Numbered from the stretch's first letter, positions 1 through 6,400 are shown. The stretch is 8,121 nucleotides of DNA from Nitrospirota bacterium (GCA_021815285.1 JAKAHE010000091.1:1-8121), one strand, 5' to 3'. A program made the numbers and translations. Notes: a model not told the origin generated them from the letters alone.

Positions 1-2
1 AC

Positions 3-233
3 GAAGTAACCATAGGCCGCCTGGCGGAATTGACAGAGGGATACGTTGGATGGGATATAGAATCTCTCTGTAAACGCGCGGGGTTATCCGCCGTAAAATC
101 CGGCGAAAAGATAATCGGCATGAGGCATTTTGAGGCTGCGCTGAAGGAAATAGAACCCTGGCTTTCCCCAGGAATGACCAGGAAATACTACGACCTGCGG
201 GACAGGGACTGCCCGCACCACTACGCCTTCTGA
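3..233 (+). CDS. AAA+ ATPase, CDC48/VCP-like, C-terminal fragment (5' end outside window)
   Basis: This is the last 76 codons of a gene entering from the left; the frame is open from position 3 and stops with TGA at 231-233. The peptide begins EVTIGRLAELTEGYVGWDIE and continues SLCKRAGLSAV. This matches the lid subdomain of AAA+ ATPases: T-x-G-[YF]-[SV]-G-x-D-[IL]-x-x-L-C-x-x-A. The following HFEAALKEIEPWLSP matches the family's terminal helix (F-x-x-A-L-x-x-x-x-P-S-x-S). Such proteins are cytoplasmic hexameric unfoldases or remodelling ATPases. The Walker A, Walker B and arginine-finger regions lie outside the window, so the number of ATPase domains and the substrate cannot be told. The tail ends in an unusual PHHYAF. 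The TTG at 30 is an internal codon, not a start. The gene is separated by about 345 bp from the secreted-protein cluster and is probably functionally unrelated to it. Confidence 0.85.
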   Translation, partial: EVTIGRLAELTEGYVGWDIESLCKRAGLSAVKSGEKIIGMRHFEAALKEIEPWLSPGMTRKYYDLRDRDCPHHYAF

Positions 234-272
234 GCAGTAAATGGAAAGCAAAACCGCCCGGCTTTTCTTTGT

Positions 273-302
273 TTACTTTCTTTCCGCCTGAAAAGAAAGT
301 AA
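273..302. repeat. AT-rich inverted repeat, possible terminator or dispersed repeat element
   Basis: TTACTTTCTTT at 273-283 is perfectly complementary to AAAGAAAGTAA at 292-302, giving an 11-bp stem around an 8-nt loop. It is preceded by GCTTTTCTTTG (261-271) and followed by GTTTT (303-307). It lies 40 bp after the ATPase stop codon, so it may terminate that transcript on the + strand, although the stem has only two G-C pairs. The same CTTTCTTT/AAAGAAAG palindrome style is, from memory, common as a dispersed intergenic repeat in many bacterial genomes. That recollection was not checked here. Confidence 0.5.
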
Positions 303-438
303 GTTTTCGCCAGGCTTGACAATATCCTGCCACCGGGGCAACGGGCGCGGAATGTGGCGACGCTGTGCAATAACGCGCACCTGCTGCGGGAATTTCATCA
401 ACTTCGGGGCGCGACGCGGGCTGGAAACACATATCTTA

Positions 439-467
439 TTGATAATAAAGGTTTAAATAAATATAGC
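439..467 (+). promoter_or_regulatory. Candidate sigma-70-type promoter for the lipoprotein / UnbV gene pair
   Basis: A -35 box TTGATA (439-444, five of six consensus bases) is followed after 17 bp by a -10 box TATAGC (462-467, four of six). The surroundings are very AT-rich in an otherwise GC-rich window. Transcription would start near 474, leaving a leader of about 106 nt before the GTG at 580. The CATATCTT direct repeat overlaps the region upstream of the -35 box and the presumed start site, so it could be a regulator site. This is a sequence match only. Confidence 0.35.
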
Positions 468-579
468 GCATATCTTGTGTTGGTTCGGTTTTTGCATGTC
501 ACATAGAGGGGAATCTGTTTTGTCGATTGACGGGTAAGCCAGGTTCTGTTAACAATTAAGAATCAACGGGGTAGGGATA

Positions 580-1383
580 GTGAAGAGCGGAAGGTCTGAG
601 GGATTGCGGGGGAGTATTGCTCGTTTTAAAATCTCTGTATATATTGCCGCAGCGGCGGTTATTGTCCTTGCTTTAGTCGGCCTTGGAGGATGCGCGACTT
701 CCGCCGGCCAGTCTGCCGGCACGGCCTCCAGTTCAGGCGTCCGTGGCGTTGTAATGACGCCTGTCGAAGGCGCGTATATATTTGTCTACGAGAAAGGCGC
801 GGAGCCTCACGGCCCGCCCTATGTAATGTCCGAACCGACGAAGGCCGACGGGAGCTTCGAGGTCGGTCTGCCTGACGGCGAGTATACGATAGTAGCCCGC
901 AAGCACAAGGACGGAGAGCCCGGGAGTCCGCTCAGGGAGGGGAAGGACAAGAAAAGCCCCATGGTGGACATCATCGTGAAAAATGGCGTCATCCAGACGC
1001 AGAACCTTGTTATCAGGACGAAGGAAGACGATAAAAAGTATTTCGGCGCCTGGGCGCCATCCGATACTTCCATATCCGGCAAGATACTGGACAGCGACGG
1101 CAACCCGATGCAGGGTTTCCGCGTGCAGGTATACACATACGCGCAGATGTCCGAGAGGCCGAAATACGTATCCGACAAGACCGGCCCTGACGGCAAGTTT
1201 GTCGTATACCTTCCCAAGGGCGGAACTTACTACCTCCAGGCGCGGGACACCTTCGGCGGCCCTCCGAAGGTTGGCGATTTTTACGGCAGGTATGACGAGG
1301 GGACGGTTGACCCGTCGGGCGTTATGCTGAGGAAGGGTCAGAAGATAAAAGACATAGATATAACTGTGCACAAGGTCTGGTAA
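580..1383 (+). CDS. Lipoprotein with two carboxypeptidase-regulatory-like (Ig-like) domains
   Basis: The product is a 267-aa exported protein. An arginine/lysine-rich N-terminus is followed by a hydrophobic stretch (residues 20-35) and the lipobox-like LGGC with Cys38, so it is probably lipid-anchored. Two beta-sandwich domains follow, about residues 53-146 and 164-265. Both show the pattern V-x-G-x-V, G-[AF]-x-[IV]-x-V-Y, DG-x-F-x-V-x-LP and Y-x-[IL]-x-AR, typical of CarboxypepD_reg-like folds. Only the second has the GDFYGRYD signature (232-239) shared with the downstream genes. No peptidase residues are present; the domain is non-catalytic and usually structural or binding. The start is uncertain. 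GTG at 580 follows a GGGG/AGGG purine stretch (568-576). TTG at 604 follows GGAAGG (589-594) and would give a more typical 30-residue lipoprotein signal. The next gene starts 27 bp later with no terminator between, so the two are probably co-transcribed. Confidence 0.85.
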   Translation: MKSGRSEGLRGSIARFKISVYIAAAAVIVLALVGLGGCATSAGQSAGTASSSGVRGVVMTPVEGAYIFVYEKGAEPHGPPYVMSEPTKADGSFEVGLPDGEYTIVARKHKDGEPGSPLREGKDKKSPMVDIIVKNGVIQTQNLVIRTKEDDKKYFGAWAPSDTSISGKILDSDGNPMQGFRVQVYTYAQMSERPKYVSDKTGPDGKFVVYLPKGGTYYLQARDTFGGPPKVGDFYGRYDEGTVDPSGVMLRKGQKIKDIDITVHKVW

Positions 1384-1410
1384 TTTTTTAAATCCTGAAA
1401 GGAGGGTTTT

Positions 1411-3063
1411 ATGAAGATTATGGGCAGACTGCTGATGCTGGCCTTGCTGGTCGGGCTGGTCATCTACGCCGCATCCGCCAATGCGGCAAAGAACTTCCAC
1501 TTCTTCCAGAACGTGGCTAAGGAGGCGGGGGTTGACGACAACGGACACGGCAAGGGCGTAATACTTTTCGACTACGACGGCGATGGCCGGGTCGATATTT
1601 TCAAGTCGAACAAGGGCGGCCACAACGTCCTTTACCACAACGACGGCAACGGCAAGTTCACGAACGAGACCGTGAAGGCCGGGCTGTGGGATACCGGCTT
1701 CTCGATGGGTTCCGTGATGGGCGACCTCACGAACGACGGCCACGAGGACCTCATTGTCGCCAAGGGCGGCAGGTTCGAGGTAGACTCCGTAAAGGTCTAC
1801 AAGGGCCTCGGCAACGGCAAATTCAAGGACGTCACCGAGTCCTCAGGCCTCGCGGGCTACAAGGACTTCACATATGGCGCGCTTCTGTGTGACTTCGACC
1901 ACGACGGCAAGCTCGACCTCTTCCTCTCCAACTACGGTGTGCACAGCGAGGACAGGCTCTTCCATAACGAGTCCACCCCGGGCCATATAAAGTTCCGGGA
2001 CGTAACCAAACAGGCTGGTCTCGGCAAATTGCGCGGCTGGAGCTGGAGCGCGCAGGCGGTGGACGTGAACGAAGACGGTTGGGACGACCTCTATGTCTGC
2101 CGTGGCCGCTATCCTGCGGGTGAGCCGAACAAGCTCTATTTAAACGTCAGCACGCCTGGCCATATCAGGTTTGCAGACTACTCCAAGCAGTCCGGGCTCG
2201 ACGACCCGAACTGGACGCTTGGCGCGACCTGGGCGGACTACGACCATTCCGGACACATGAGCGTCTACATCTCGAATTACGTCGGTCCCAACAGGCTTAT
2301 GAAAGGCGACGGCACAGGCCACTTCACGGATGTCACCCATTTCGCCGGGCTTGACGACAAGCCGGACCACTGGGGGAAAGGCCCGTGCTGGGTGGACATC
2401 AACAACTCCGGCTATCCCTCTCTCTACGAGGCGGACTGCAAGTTCGCAAGCCAACTCTACCTGAACGATGGCAACGGCAAGTTCACGAACATTACGGAGC
2501 AGAACCCGGACTGCAAGATGACGGCCTTCCGCAAGAAGGGCGTTGCCTGCGGCGACATCTACGGCAATGGGTCTCTCGACCTCTACGTAGTCAACTGGGC
2601 TGAGCCTGCCGCGCTTCTCAGGAACCTGAACGTCAACAAGAACTGGATAGAGGTTGACGCCAAAGGCACCATAAGCAACATGGACGGCGTAGGCACAAAA
2701 ATCCGCGTCTTCGACGCCGGGCACATGGGCGACATGAGGCATTACAGGGGCATGAGCGAAGTCCAGACTGCGACCGGATTCTGCGCACAGAACCCGCTCA
2801 CCCAGCACTTCGGCGTTGACCACAGGCACAACTACGACATCGAAGCGATATTCCCGAGCGGGCTTATAGGCTATAAGCTGAACGTCCATACCGCCCAGAG
2901 AATAAAAATAACCGAGCCAAGGTCGCTGGCCATGCAGAAGAAGCTCTATCCGATGGCGGTGGCGGACAATGGACTTCGCTATCCGCTCTCCGTCGCCGTT
3001 GCCGCGCCCTACAACCCGGGCATGAGCGACGTGTTTAATGCGAGCGCCTGCGCGAAGTTCTAA
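1411..3063 (+). CDS. Secreted FG-GAP/VCBS-repeat protein with ASPIC/UnbV domain
   Basis: The product is a 550-aa protein with a signal peptide (hydrophobic 7-22, likely cleavage after ANA at 23-25). Residues about 30-405 form an integrin-alpha-like beta-propeller. Seven Asp-rich loops sit at 54-62, 105-113, 161-169, 218-226, 276-284, 329-337 and 382-390. The first is DYDGDGRVD, the D-x-D-x-D-G-x-x-D calcium-loop pattern, and F-x-[DN]-[VI]-T motifs recur between loops. Residues about 411-503 match the ASPIC/UnbV domain: W-I-E-V, S-N-x-D-G-V-G-T-K-I-R-V, H-F-G-V, F-P-S-G. A tail of about 45 residues follows. The family is found in extracellular, calcium-binding, probably adhesive or matrix proteins; no enzymatic activity is established for the fold. 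AAAGGAGGG at 1398-1406, 4 nt before ATG, is the strongest ribosome binding site in the window. Codons strongly favour C- or G-ending forms (GGC, AAC, GAC, TTC, AAG), which suggests high expression. Loops five and six lack the final Asp. Confidence 0.9.
   Translation: MKIMGRLLMLALLVGLVIYAASANAAKNFHFFQNVAKEAGVDDNGHGKGVILFDYDGDGRVDIFKSNKGGHNVLYHNDGNGKFTNETVKAGLWDTGFSMGSVMGDLTNDGHEDLIVAKGGRFEVDSVKVYKGLGNGKFKDVTESSGLAGYKDFTYGALLCDFDHDGKLDLFLSNYGVHSEDRLFHNESTPGHIKFRDVTKQAGLGKLRGWSWSAQAVDVNEDGWDDLYVCRGRYPAGEPNKLYLNVSTPGHIRFADYSKQSGLDDPNWTLGATWADYDHSGHMSVYISNYVGPNRLMKGDGTGHFTDVTHFAGLDDKPDHWGKGPCWVDINNSGYPSLYEADCKFASQLYLNDGNGKFTNITEQNPDCKMTAFRKKGVACGDIYGNGSLDLYVVNWAEPAALLRNLNVNKNWIEVDAKGTISNMDGVGTKIRVFDAGHMGDMRHYRGMSEVQTATGFCAQNPLTQHFGVDHRHNYDIEAIFPSGLIGYKLNVHTAQRIKITEPRSLAMQKKLYPMAVADNGLRYPLSVAVAAPYNPGMSDVFNASACAKF
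1639..1665 (+). repeat. 27-bp intragenic direct repeat, copy 1
   Basis: This segment of the UnbV gene encodes NDGNGKFTN (residues 77-85). It is identical to 2464-2490 except for one synonymous base (GAC versus GAT). The copies lie 825 bp apart, which is exactly 275 codons. Confidence 0.8.
2464..2490 (+). repeat. 27-bp intragenic direct repeat, copy 2
   Basis: This is the partner of the copy at 1639-1665, in the same reading frame and encoding NDGNGKFTN again (residues 352-360). It marks equivalent positions in two propeller repeats. Recombination between the copies would delete 275 codons in frame. Confidence 0.8.
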
Positions 3064-3166
3064 ACCGGGCCGCGGGGGGGGCAGGTAAATAAAGGGGCAG
3101 GGGAAGCGACGCAGATAAACGCAAAGGCGGCGTCCCGTGCAATCCTTCTTATGAGCAAATAAATCA

Positions 3167-3209
3167 GCCGCCTATGGGTAAGTTAAGCCCGTAGGCGGCC
3201 TGTTTTTGT
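3167..3209 (+). terminator. Rho-independent terminator after the UnbV gene
   Basis: GCCGCCTATGGG (3167-3178) pairs with CCCGTAGGCGGC (3188-3199): 12 base pairs including one T-G wobble, around a 9-nt loop. The T-rich tail TGTTTTTGT (3201-3209) follows. It lies 103 bp after the UnbV stop and only 28 bp before the next start codon. It should separate the lipoprotein/UnbV unit from the downstream genes, or act as an attenuator for them. Confidence 0.85.
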
Positions 3210-3214
3210 AACGC

Positions 3215-3220
3215 CATAAT
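3215..3220 (+). promoter_or_regulatory. Weak candidate -10 box before the triple-module gene
   Basis: CATAAT matches the -10 consensus in five of six bases and lies between the terminator and the next ORF, where a promoter would be needed. The -35 position falls inside the terminator's right arm and is a poor match. The predicted start site (about 3227) would leave only about 11 nt of leader, with the GGGAG (3229-3233) close to its 5' end. This is low-confidence. Confidence 0.2.
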
Positions 3221-3237
3221 ATACGGTCGGGAGCAGC

Positions 3238-4365
3238 ATGAGAGTTTCGGAAATAAAAATTGCGGCATCGCTTTTTCTGGTATGCTTCCTGTGCTTTCTC
3301 GCCATTCCTTCAGCATCTTTTGCTACCCAGACAGGTTATGTCACCGGAAGGGTGATGTTCCACGCAAAGCCGATGCCGGGCGCGACGGTATATGCGTACA
3401 CAGACCCGGCAGAGCTTTTCAGGAAAGAGTCCGCGCCGCCCGTTACCAGCGGCCCCGACGGGACATTCAAAATGAAGCTCCCGCGCGGGCCTTTTTACCT
3501 CGCGGCAATGAAAAAACTTGCCGGGCCGGACGAGGGTCCCGGCGCCAGTCGATTGGCCGACGCCGGTCGACCGGCCCCGGGAGATCTCTACGCCTTCTAC
3601 GGCGGGAATCCGGTAGTAATAGACCCGTTCAGGACGGCCAAAATAACCATAAACCTTATGGTGAAACCCAAAGACCGGGAGGCGACCGCCTGCAAGGAAA
3701 AGGGAAAAGGCGGTATCGAGGGAACCGTTACGCTCGACGGCAAGCCGCTCGACGGCGTTACTATCTACATATACCTTGACTCCGACAGTTCCTTCAGGGG
3801 GCTTGGATATTACATGTCCCCGCCGACGGGCGTGGATGGTCGCTTCAAGATGCGGATGAACGAGGGAACGTATTACCTCGTGGCGAGGAAGCGGATGAAC
3901 AGGGAGGTAACAGGCCCGCTCAAGGTGGGGGATTATTACGGCTACCTCGACACAAACCCGCTCGTGGTATACAAGGGAAAGGTTCTGCATGTCGAATTCC
4001 CGGTGATGATGAAGGTGGAGAAGGCCGCGCCGGGCGGGCAGGGCTTTACCATCGTCTCCGGGACGATAAAGGACAAGAACGGGAAACCGCTCAAAGGCAT
4101 GTACGCCTGCCTGTATAAGAACGACACGATGACCAACCGGCCTGCTATAGTGTCCGGGAAGACCGGGGACGATGGGGTTTTCAGCCTCGAAGTGCCTTTC
4201 TCCGGCAAGTATTACCTCGGCGCGAGGAGCGTCCTCGGCAAGCCCGTGGACAACGGCCAGTACTGGGGACGTTACGACGGAAACCCCGATCATTCCGTGG
4301 TTATCGTGGCCGGAAAGACAGTCGGAGGCCTTGACATTACGGCGGGCGTGGTTGGCGGAAAATGA
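3238..4365 (+). CDS. Secreted protein with three Ig-like / carboxypeptidase-regulatory-like modules
   Basis: The product is a 375-aa protein with a signal peptide (hydrophobic 8-24, likely cleavage after SFA at 27-29). Three modules follow at about 34-144, 159-262 and 271-372. Each runs G-x-V, G-x-P-[LM]-x-G, a beta strand rich in Y and V, DG-x-F-[KS]-[ML]-x-[LMV], then Y-[YF]-L-x-A-[RM]. Each ends with a G-[DQ]-x-[YW]-[GA]-x-[YL]-x-x-NP signature (115-125, 231-241, 340-350). Modules two and three are about 105 residues; module one has roughly ten extra residues before its signature. No catalytic motif is visible, so a structural or ligand-binding role outside the cytoplasm is inferred. GGGAG at 3229-3233 is the likely ribosome binding site. 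The stop codon overlaps the next start (ATGA at 4362-4365), so translation of the two is probably coupled. The third module most resembles the second domain of the upstream lipoprotein, which suggests a shared origin. Confidence 0.85.
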   Translation: MRVSEIKIAASLFLVCFLCFLAIPSASFATQTGYVTGRVMFHAKPMPGATVYAYTDPAELFRKESAPPVTSGPDGTFKMKLPRGPFYLAAMKKLAGPDEGPGASRLADAGRPAPGDLYAFYGGNPVVIDPFRTAKITINLMVKPKDREATACKEKGKGGIEGTVTLDGKPLDGVTIYIYLDSDSSFRGLGYYMSPPTGVDGRFKMRMNEGTYYLVARKRMNREVTGPLKVGDYYGYLDTNPLVVYKGKVLHVEFPVMMKVEKAAPGGQGFTIVSGTIKDKNGKPLKGMYACLYKNDTMTNRPAIVSGKTGDDGVFSLEVPFSGKYYLGARSVLGKPVDNGQYWGRYDGNPDHSVVIVAGKTVGGLDITAGVVGGK

Positions 4366-6335
4366 TGAGCCGGCAATCATCGATAGCCTGGATTTCAACA
4401 ATATTATTCGCTTTTCTTCTCCAGTTTTCCGCCCATGCCGCGGAACCGGTCATATACGATAAATCCAATTCAACCATAACAAAAGATACCATCTGGAGCG
4501 GAACAGTCCTGGTGGACGGCGTGGTGTTTGTTCCGGAGGGGGTGACGCTTAAAATCGCGCCCGGGACGAAGGTGCTTTTCAAAAAACTCCAGGTTCCGGA
4601 TAACGCCGCGTCCAAAATACTTATTCCGGGAAGCGGTATCAGGGTGGAGGGTAAAATTATCGCCAAGGGCGAAAAAGGAAGGGAGATAACCTTTACTTCC
4701 GCCGAGCCAGAGGCGGGTAGACCCGCAAATCCCGGCGATTGGGGCTGTATTTTCCTCGACCATTCCACGGGAGATGTATTTTCACGGTGCCGCTTCGAAT
4801 ACTCCGCCTATACGATTCACGCGCATTTCTCACGCCTGTCCGTTTCCCGCTCCGTTATCACAAAAAACGAGGACGGGAGCCGCCTCGGGCTTTGCAGGGC
4901 GAGCTTCGACCACTGCGATATAATCGGCAATTCGGGCAAGGGGCTGAACTTCTGGCAGTCGAAGGTAGACGTGACATTCTGCGACATTACGGGCAACTGG
5001 GACGGGATATTTTTAAACGAAAAGGACTCCGCCTGCACCATAGAGCACAACAATATCTACGGAAACGGTGGCATGAATCTGCGCCTCGGGGACTTCCACA
5101 AGGACGACATAAAGCTCTCCGAGGACTGGTGGGGGACGCCGGATATAGCCGAAATCAGAAAGAAAATCCACGACAAAACCCAAGACCCGGCGATAGGAAA
5201 GGCAGATATTACACTTCCACTCTCGCGGGCGGTAATCGGCGCGGGAACTGACGGGCCGGGGATAAAAATAAAGTGGAAATTCAAGGCCGGGGCATATGTT
5301 GACGGCGGAGCGGTGGAGGATAAAGGCGCGGTATATTTCGGTTCCTGGGACCATAATTTCTATGCCGTTCGGGCAGATAACGGCAAATTAATCTGGAAAT
5401 TCGACGCCGGTGACTGCGTGGACTCCACCCCGGCAATAACGGGCGGGAAGGTTTATTTCGGTTCCTGGAACAGGTATATCTATTGCCTCAACGAAAAAAA
5501 CGGGAAACTTATCTGGAAGTTCCGTATGCCGAAGAGCAATTTCGACGACCACCGGCAGGCGAGCCCCGTGGTTTATGACGGGGTTCTCTACATGGGCGGA
5601 TTCAACGGTTCGGTCTATGCCCTGAATGCGGAAACTGGCGGGAAAATCTGGGAATTCAAAACCGGCGGGCCAATAAGGAGCAGGCTCCTTCTGTCTTCGT
5701 GGGCGGCGTCAGGACTTAAGCCGCCAAGCAAGCTTCCATGCATTTACGTCGGTTCGGCAGACAAGACATTGTATTCCCTGGGGCTTGCGGACGGGCATGT
5801 ATATCGTAAAATCGAGGCTGGCGGGGCCGTCTTAAGCTCTCCCGTTTCGGACAACACGGGCACCCCCGCTTCCTGCGTATATTTCGGTTCCGCGGACGGC
5901 AGAATTTATTGTTTTAACGAACTTACCGGGCATATCCGTTGGAAATACAAGACCGGCTCCATAATCGTATACTCCTCTCCACTAATCTTAGGCAACCTCG
6001 TCTACATTGGCGACTGCGCCGGGACGCTCTACGCGCTAACAAGGAGCACTGGTAAAACGCTTTGGAAATTCACCGGGGGGGGTGTCATATATTCGTCACC
6101 CGTGGCGGCCTTGGGCGGTTTTCCGGCGGCAAAAGGGGGCGGCGGGAGCGACAAAATACTTTACGGGGACAACTCCGGCGATGTATACTGTCTTAACCCT
6201 AACACCGGGGGATTGCTGGCTTTTTTCAAGGCGGGCAACGCGGTGCAGAATGTTACGACCGGCCCCGGCGGGGCTACGGTATACGCTTCCTCCCGCGACG
6301 GTTATCTCTACGCCCTGACCCTCTCGGAGCGGTGA
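4362..6335 (+). CDS. Secreted fusion: right-handed beta-helix + PQQ-type beta-propeller
   Basis: The product is a 657-aa protein with a signal peptide (hydrophobic 8-22, likely cleavage after AHA at 24-26). Residues about 35-265 form a right-handed parallel beta-helix. It opens with KDTIWSGTVLVDG and a PEGVTLKIAPGTKVLF cap, then has I-x-x-N-x-x-G rungs such as CDIIGNSGKGL and CDITGNWDGI, and closes with DWWGTPDIAEI, a common C-cap of such helices. Residues about 300-657 are propeller blades. Each carries V-Y-[FM]-G-S-x-D/N-x-x-[IFL]-Y-x-[LV] and G-x-[LI]-x-W-[KE]-F, with W/F positions near 305, 345, 385, 430, 527, 568 and 620 (seven or eight blades). PQQ dehydrogenases have this fold, but the adjacent-cysteine pair typical of many is absent, so a binding or scaffold role as in BamB-like proteins is more likely. 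The start overlaps the preceding stop; a second ATG follows immediately. An 8-G run (6075-6082) lies in the late propeller. Confidence 0.85.
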   Translation: MMSRQSSIAWISTILFAFLLQFSAHAAEPVIYDKSNSTITKDTIWSGTVLVDGVVFVPEGVTLKIAPGTKVLFKKLQVPDNAASKILIPGSGIRVEGKIIAKGEKGREITFTSAEPEAGRPANPGDWGCIFLDHSTGDVFSRCRFEYSAYTIHAHFSRLSVSRSVITKNEDGSRLGLCRASFDHCDIIGNSGKGLNFWQSKVDVTFCDITGNWDGIFLNEKDSACTIEHNNIYGNGGMNLRLGDFHKDDIKLSEDWWGTPDIAEIRKKIHDKTQDPAIGKADITLPLSRAVIGAGTDGPGIKIKWKFKAGAYVDGGAVEDKGAVYFGSWDHNFYAVRADNGKLIWKFDAGDCVDSTPAITGGKVYFGSWNRYIYCLNEKNGKLIWKFRMPKSNFDDHRQASPVVYDGVLYMGGFNGSVYALNAETGGKIWEFKTGGPIRSRLLLSSWAASGLKPPSKLPCIYVGSADKTLYSLGLADGHVYRKIEAGGAVLSSPVSDNTGTPASCVYFGSADGRIYCFNELTGHIRWKYKTGSIIVYSSPLILGNLVYIGDCAGTLYALTRSTGKTLWKFTGGGVIYSSPVAALGGFPAAKGGGGSDKILYGDNSGDVYCLNPNTGGLLAFFKAGNAVQNVTTGPGGATVYASSRDGYLYALTLSER

Positions 6336-6394
6336 TTCCAGGGCACGGAAATTGCATCTTTCCGGGTTTGGTGCGTTCCCGGAGAAGCCGAGGG

Positions 6395-6400
6395 TATAAT
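6395..6400 (+). promoter_or_regulatory. Perfect TATAAT -10 box close to the beta-helix gene start
   Basis: TATAAT ends 11 nt before the ATG at 6412. No good -35 box lies 16-18 bp upstream (TGCGTT at best). Transcription from it would start near 6407, giving a nearly leaderless message. This fits the lack of a strong ribosome binding site; only CAGG at 6401-6404 is present. It may equally be chance in a short AT-richer gap. Confidence 0.25.

Larger units (their letters stand above)
234..579. other. Intergenic region without a detectable gene
   Basis: This 346-bp gap separates the ATPase gene from the secreted-protein cluster. No convincing ORF, tRNA or known RNA was seen on either strand. The first part (about 240-310) holds a CTTT-rich inverted repeat. 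The middle (about 310-425) is GC-rich, with only short 4-5 bp self-complementary stretches. The last part (about 425-580) is AT-rich and looks like the promoter and leader region of the lipoprotein gene. An 8-bp direct repeat CATATCTT occurs at 430-437 and 469-476, flanking the candidate promoter. Confidence 0.7.

Noticed and set aside
316..321. Perfect TTGACA -35 box
   Set aside because: No -10-like sequence lies 16-18 bp downstream; the region there is GC-rich.
234..579. tRNA, CRISPR array or small protein in the first intergenic region
   Set aside because: No cloverleaf, no regularly spaced repeats and no ORF with a start signal were found on either strand.
690..875. Short + strand ORFs in other frames (also 983-1330, 1686-1892, 3282-3779, 4739-5251)
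   Set aside because: They overlap real genes out of frame, give arginine-rich low-quality peptides and lack ribosome binding sites.
733..1743. Long minus-strand ORF across the lipoprotein and UnbV genes (also 2140-2889 and 3310-4401 minus)
   Set aside because: These are opposite the coding strand of genes with clear domains and signal peptides. The reverse frames stay open because of strong G/C third-position bias, and their translations show no recognisable domain.
4362..6335. PQQ-dependent dehydrogenase
   Set aside because: The blades match the PQQ repeat pattern, but there is no adjacent-cysteine pair and no haem domain, and the N-terminal half is a beta-helix. A binding propeller is more likely.
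6346..6383. Terminator between the fusion gene and the beta-helix gene
   Set aside because: The hairpins are only 6 bp, overlap each other and are not followed directly by a T tract; the TTTTTT at 6405-6410 is more than 20 nt further on.
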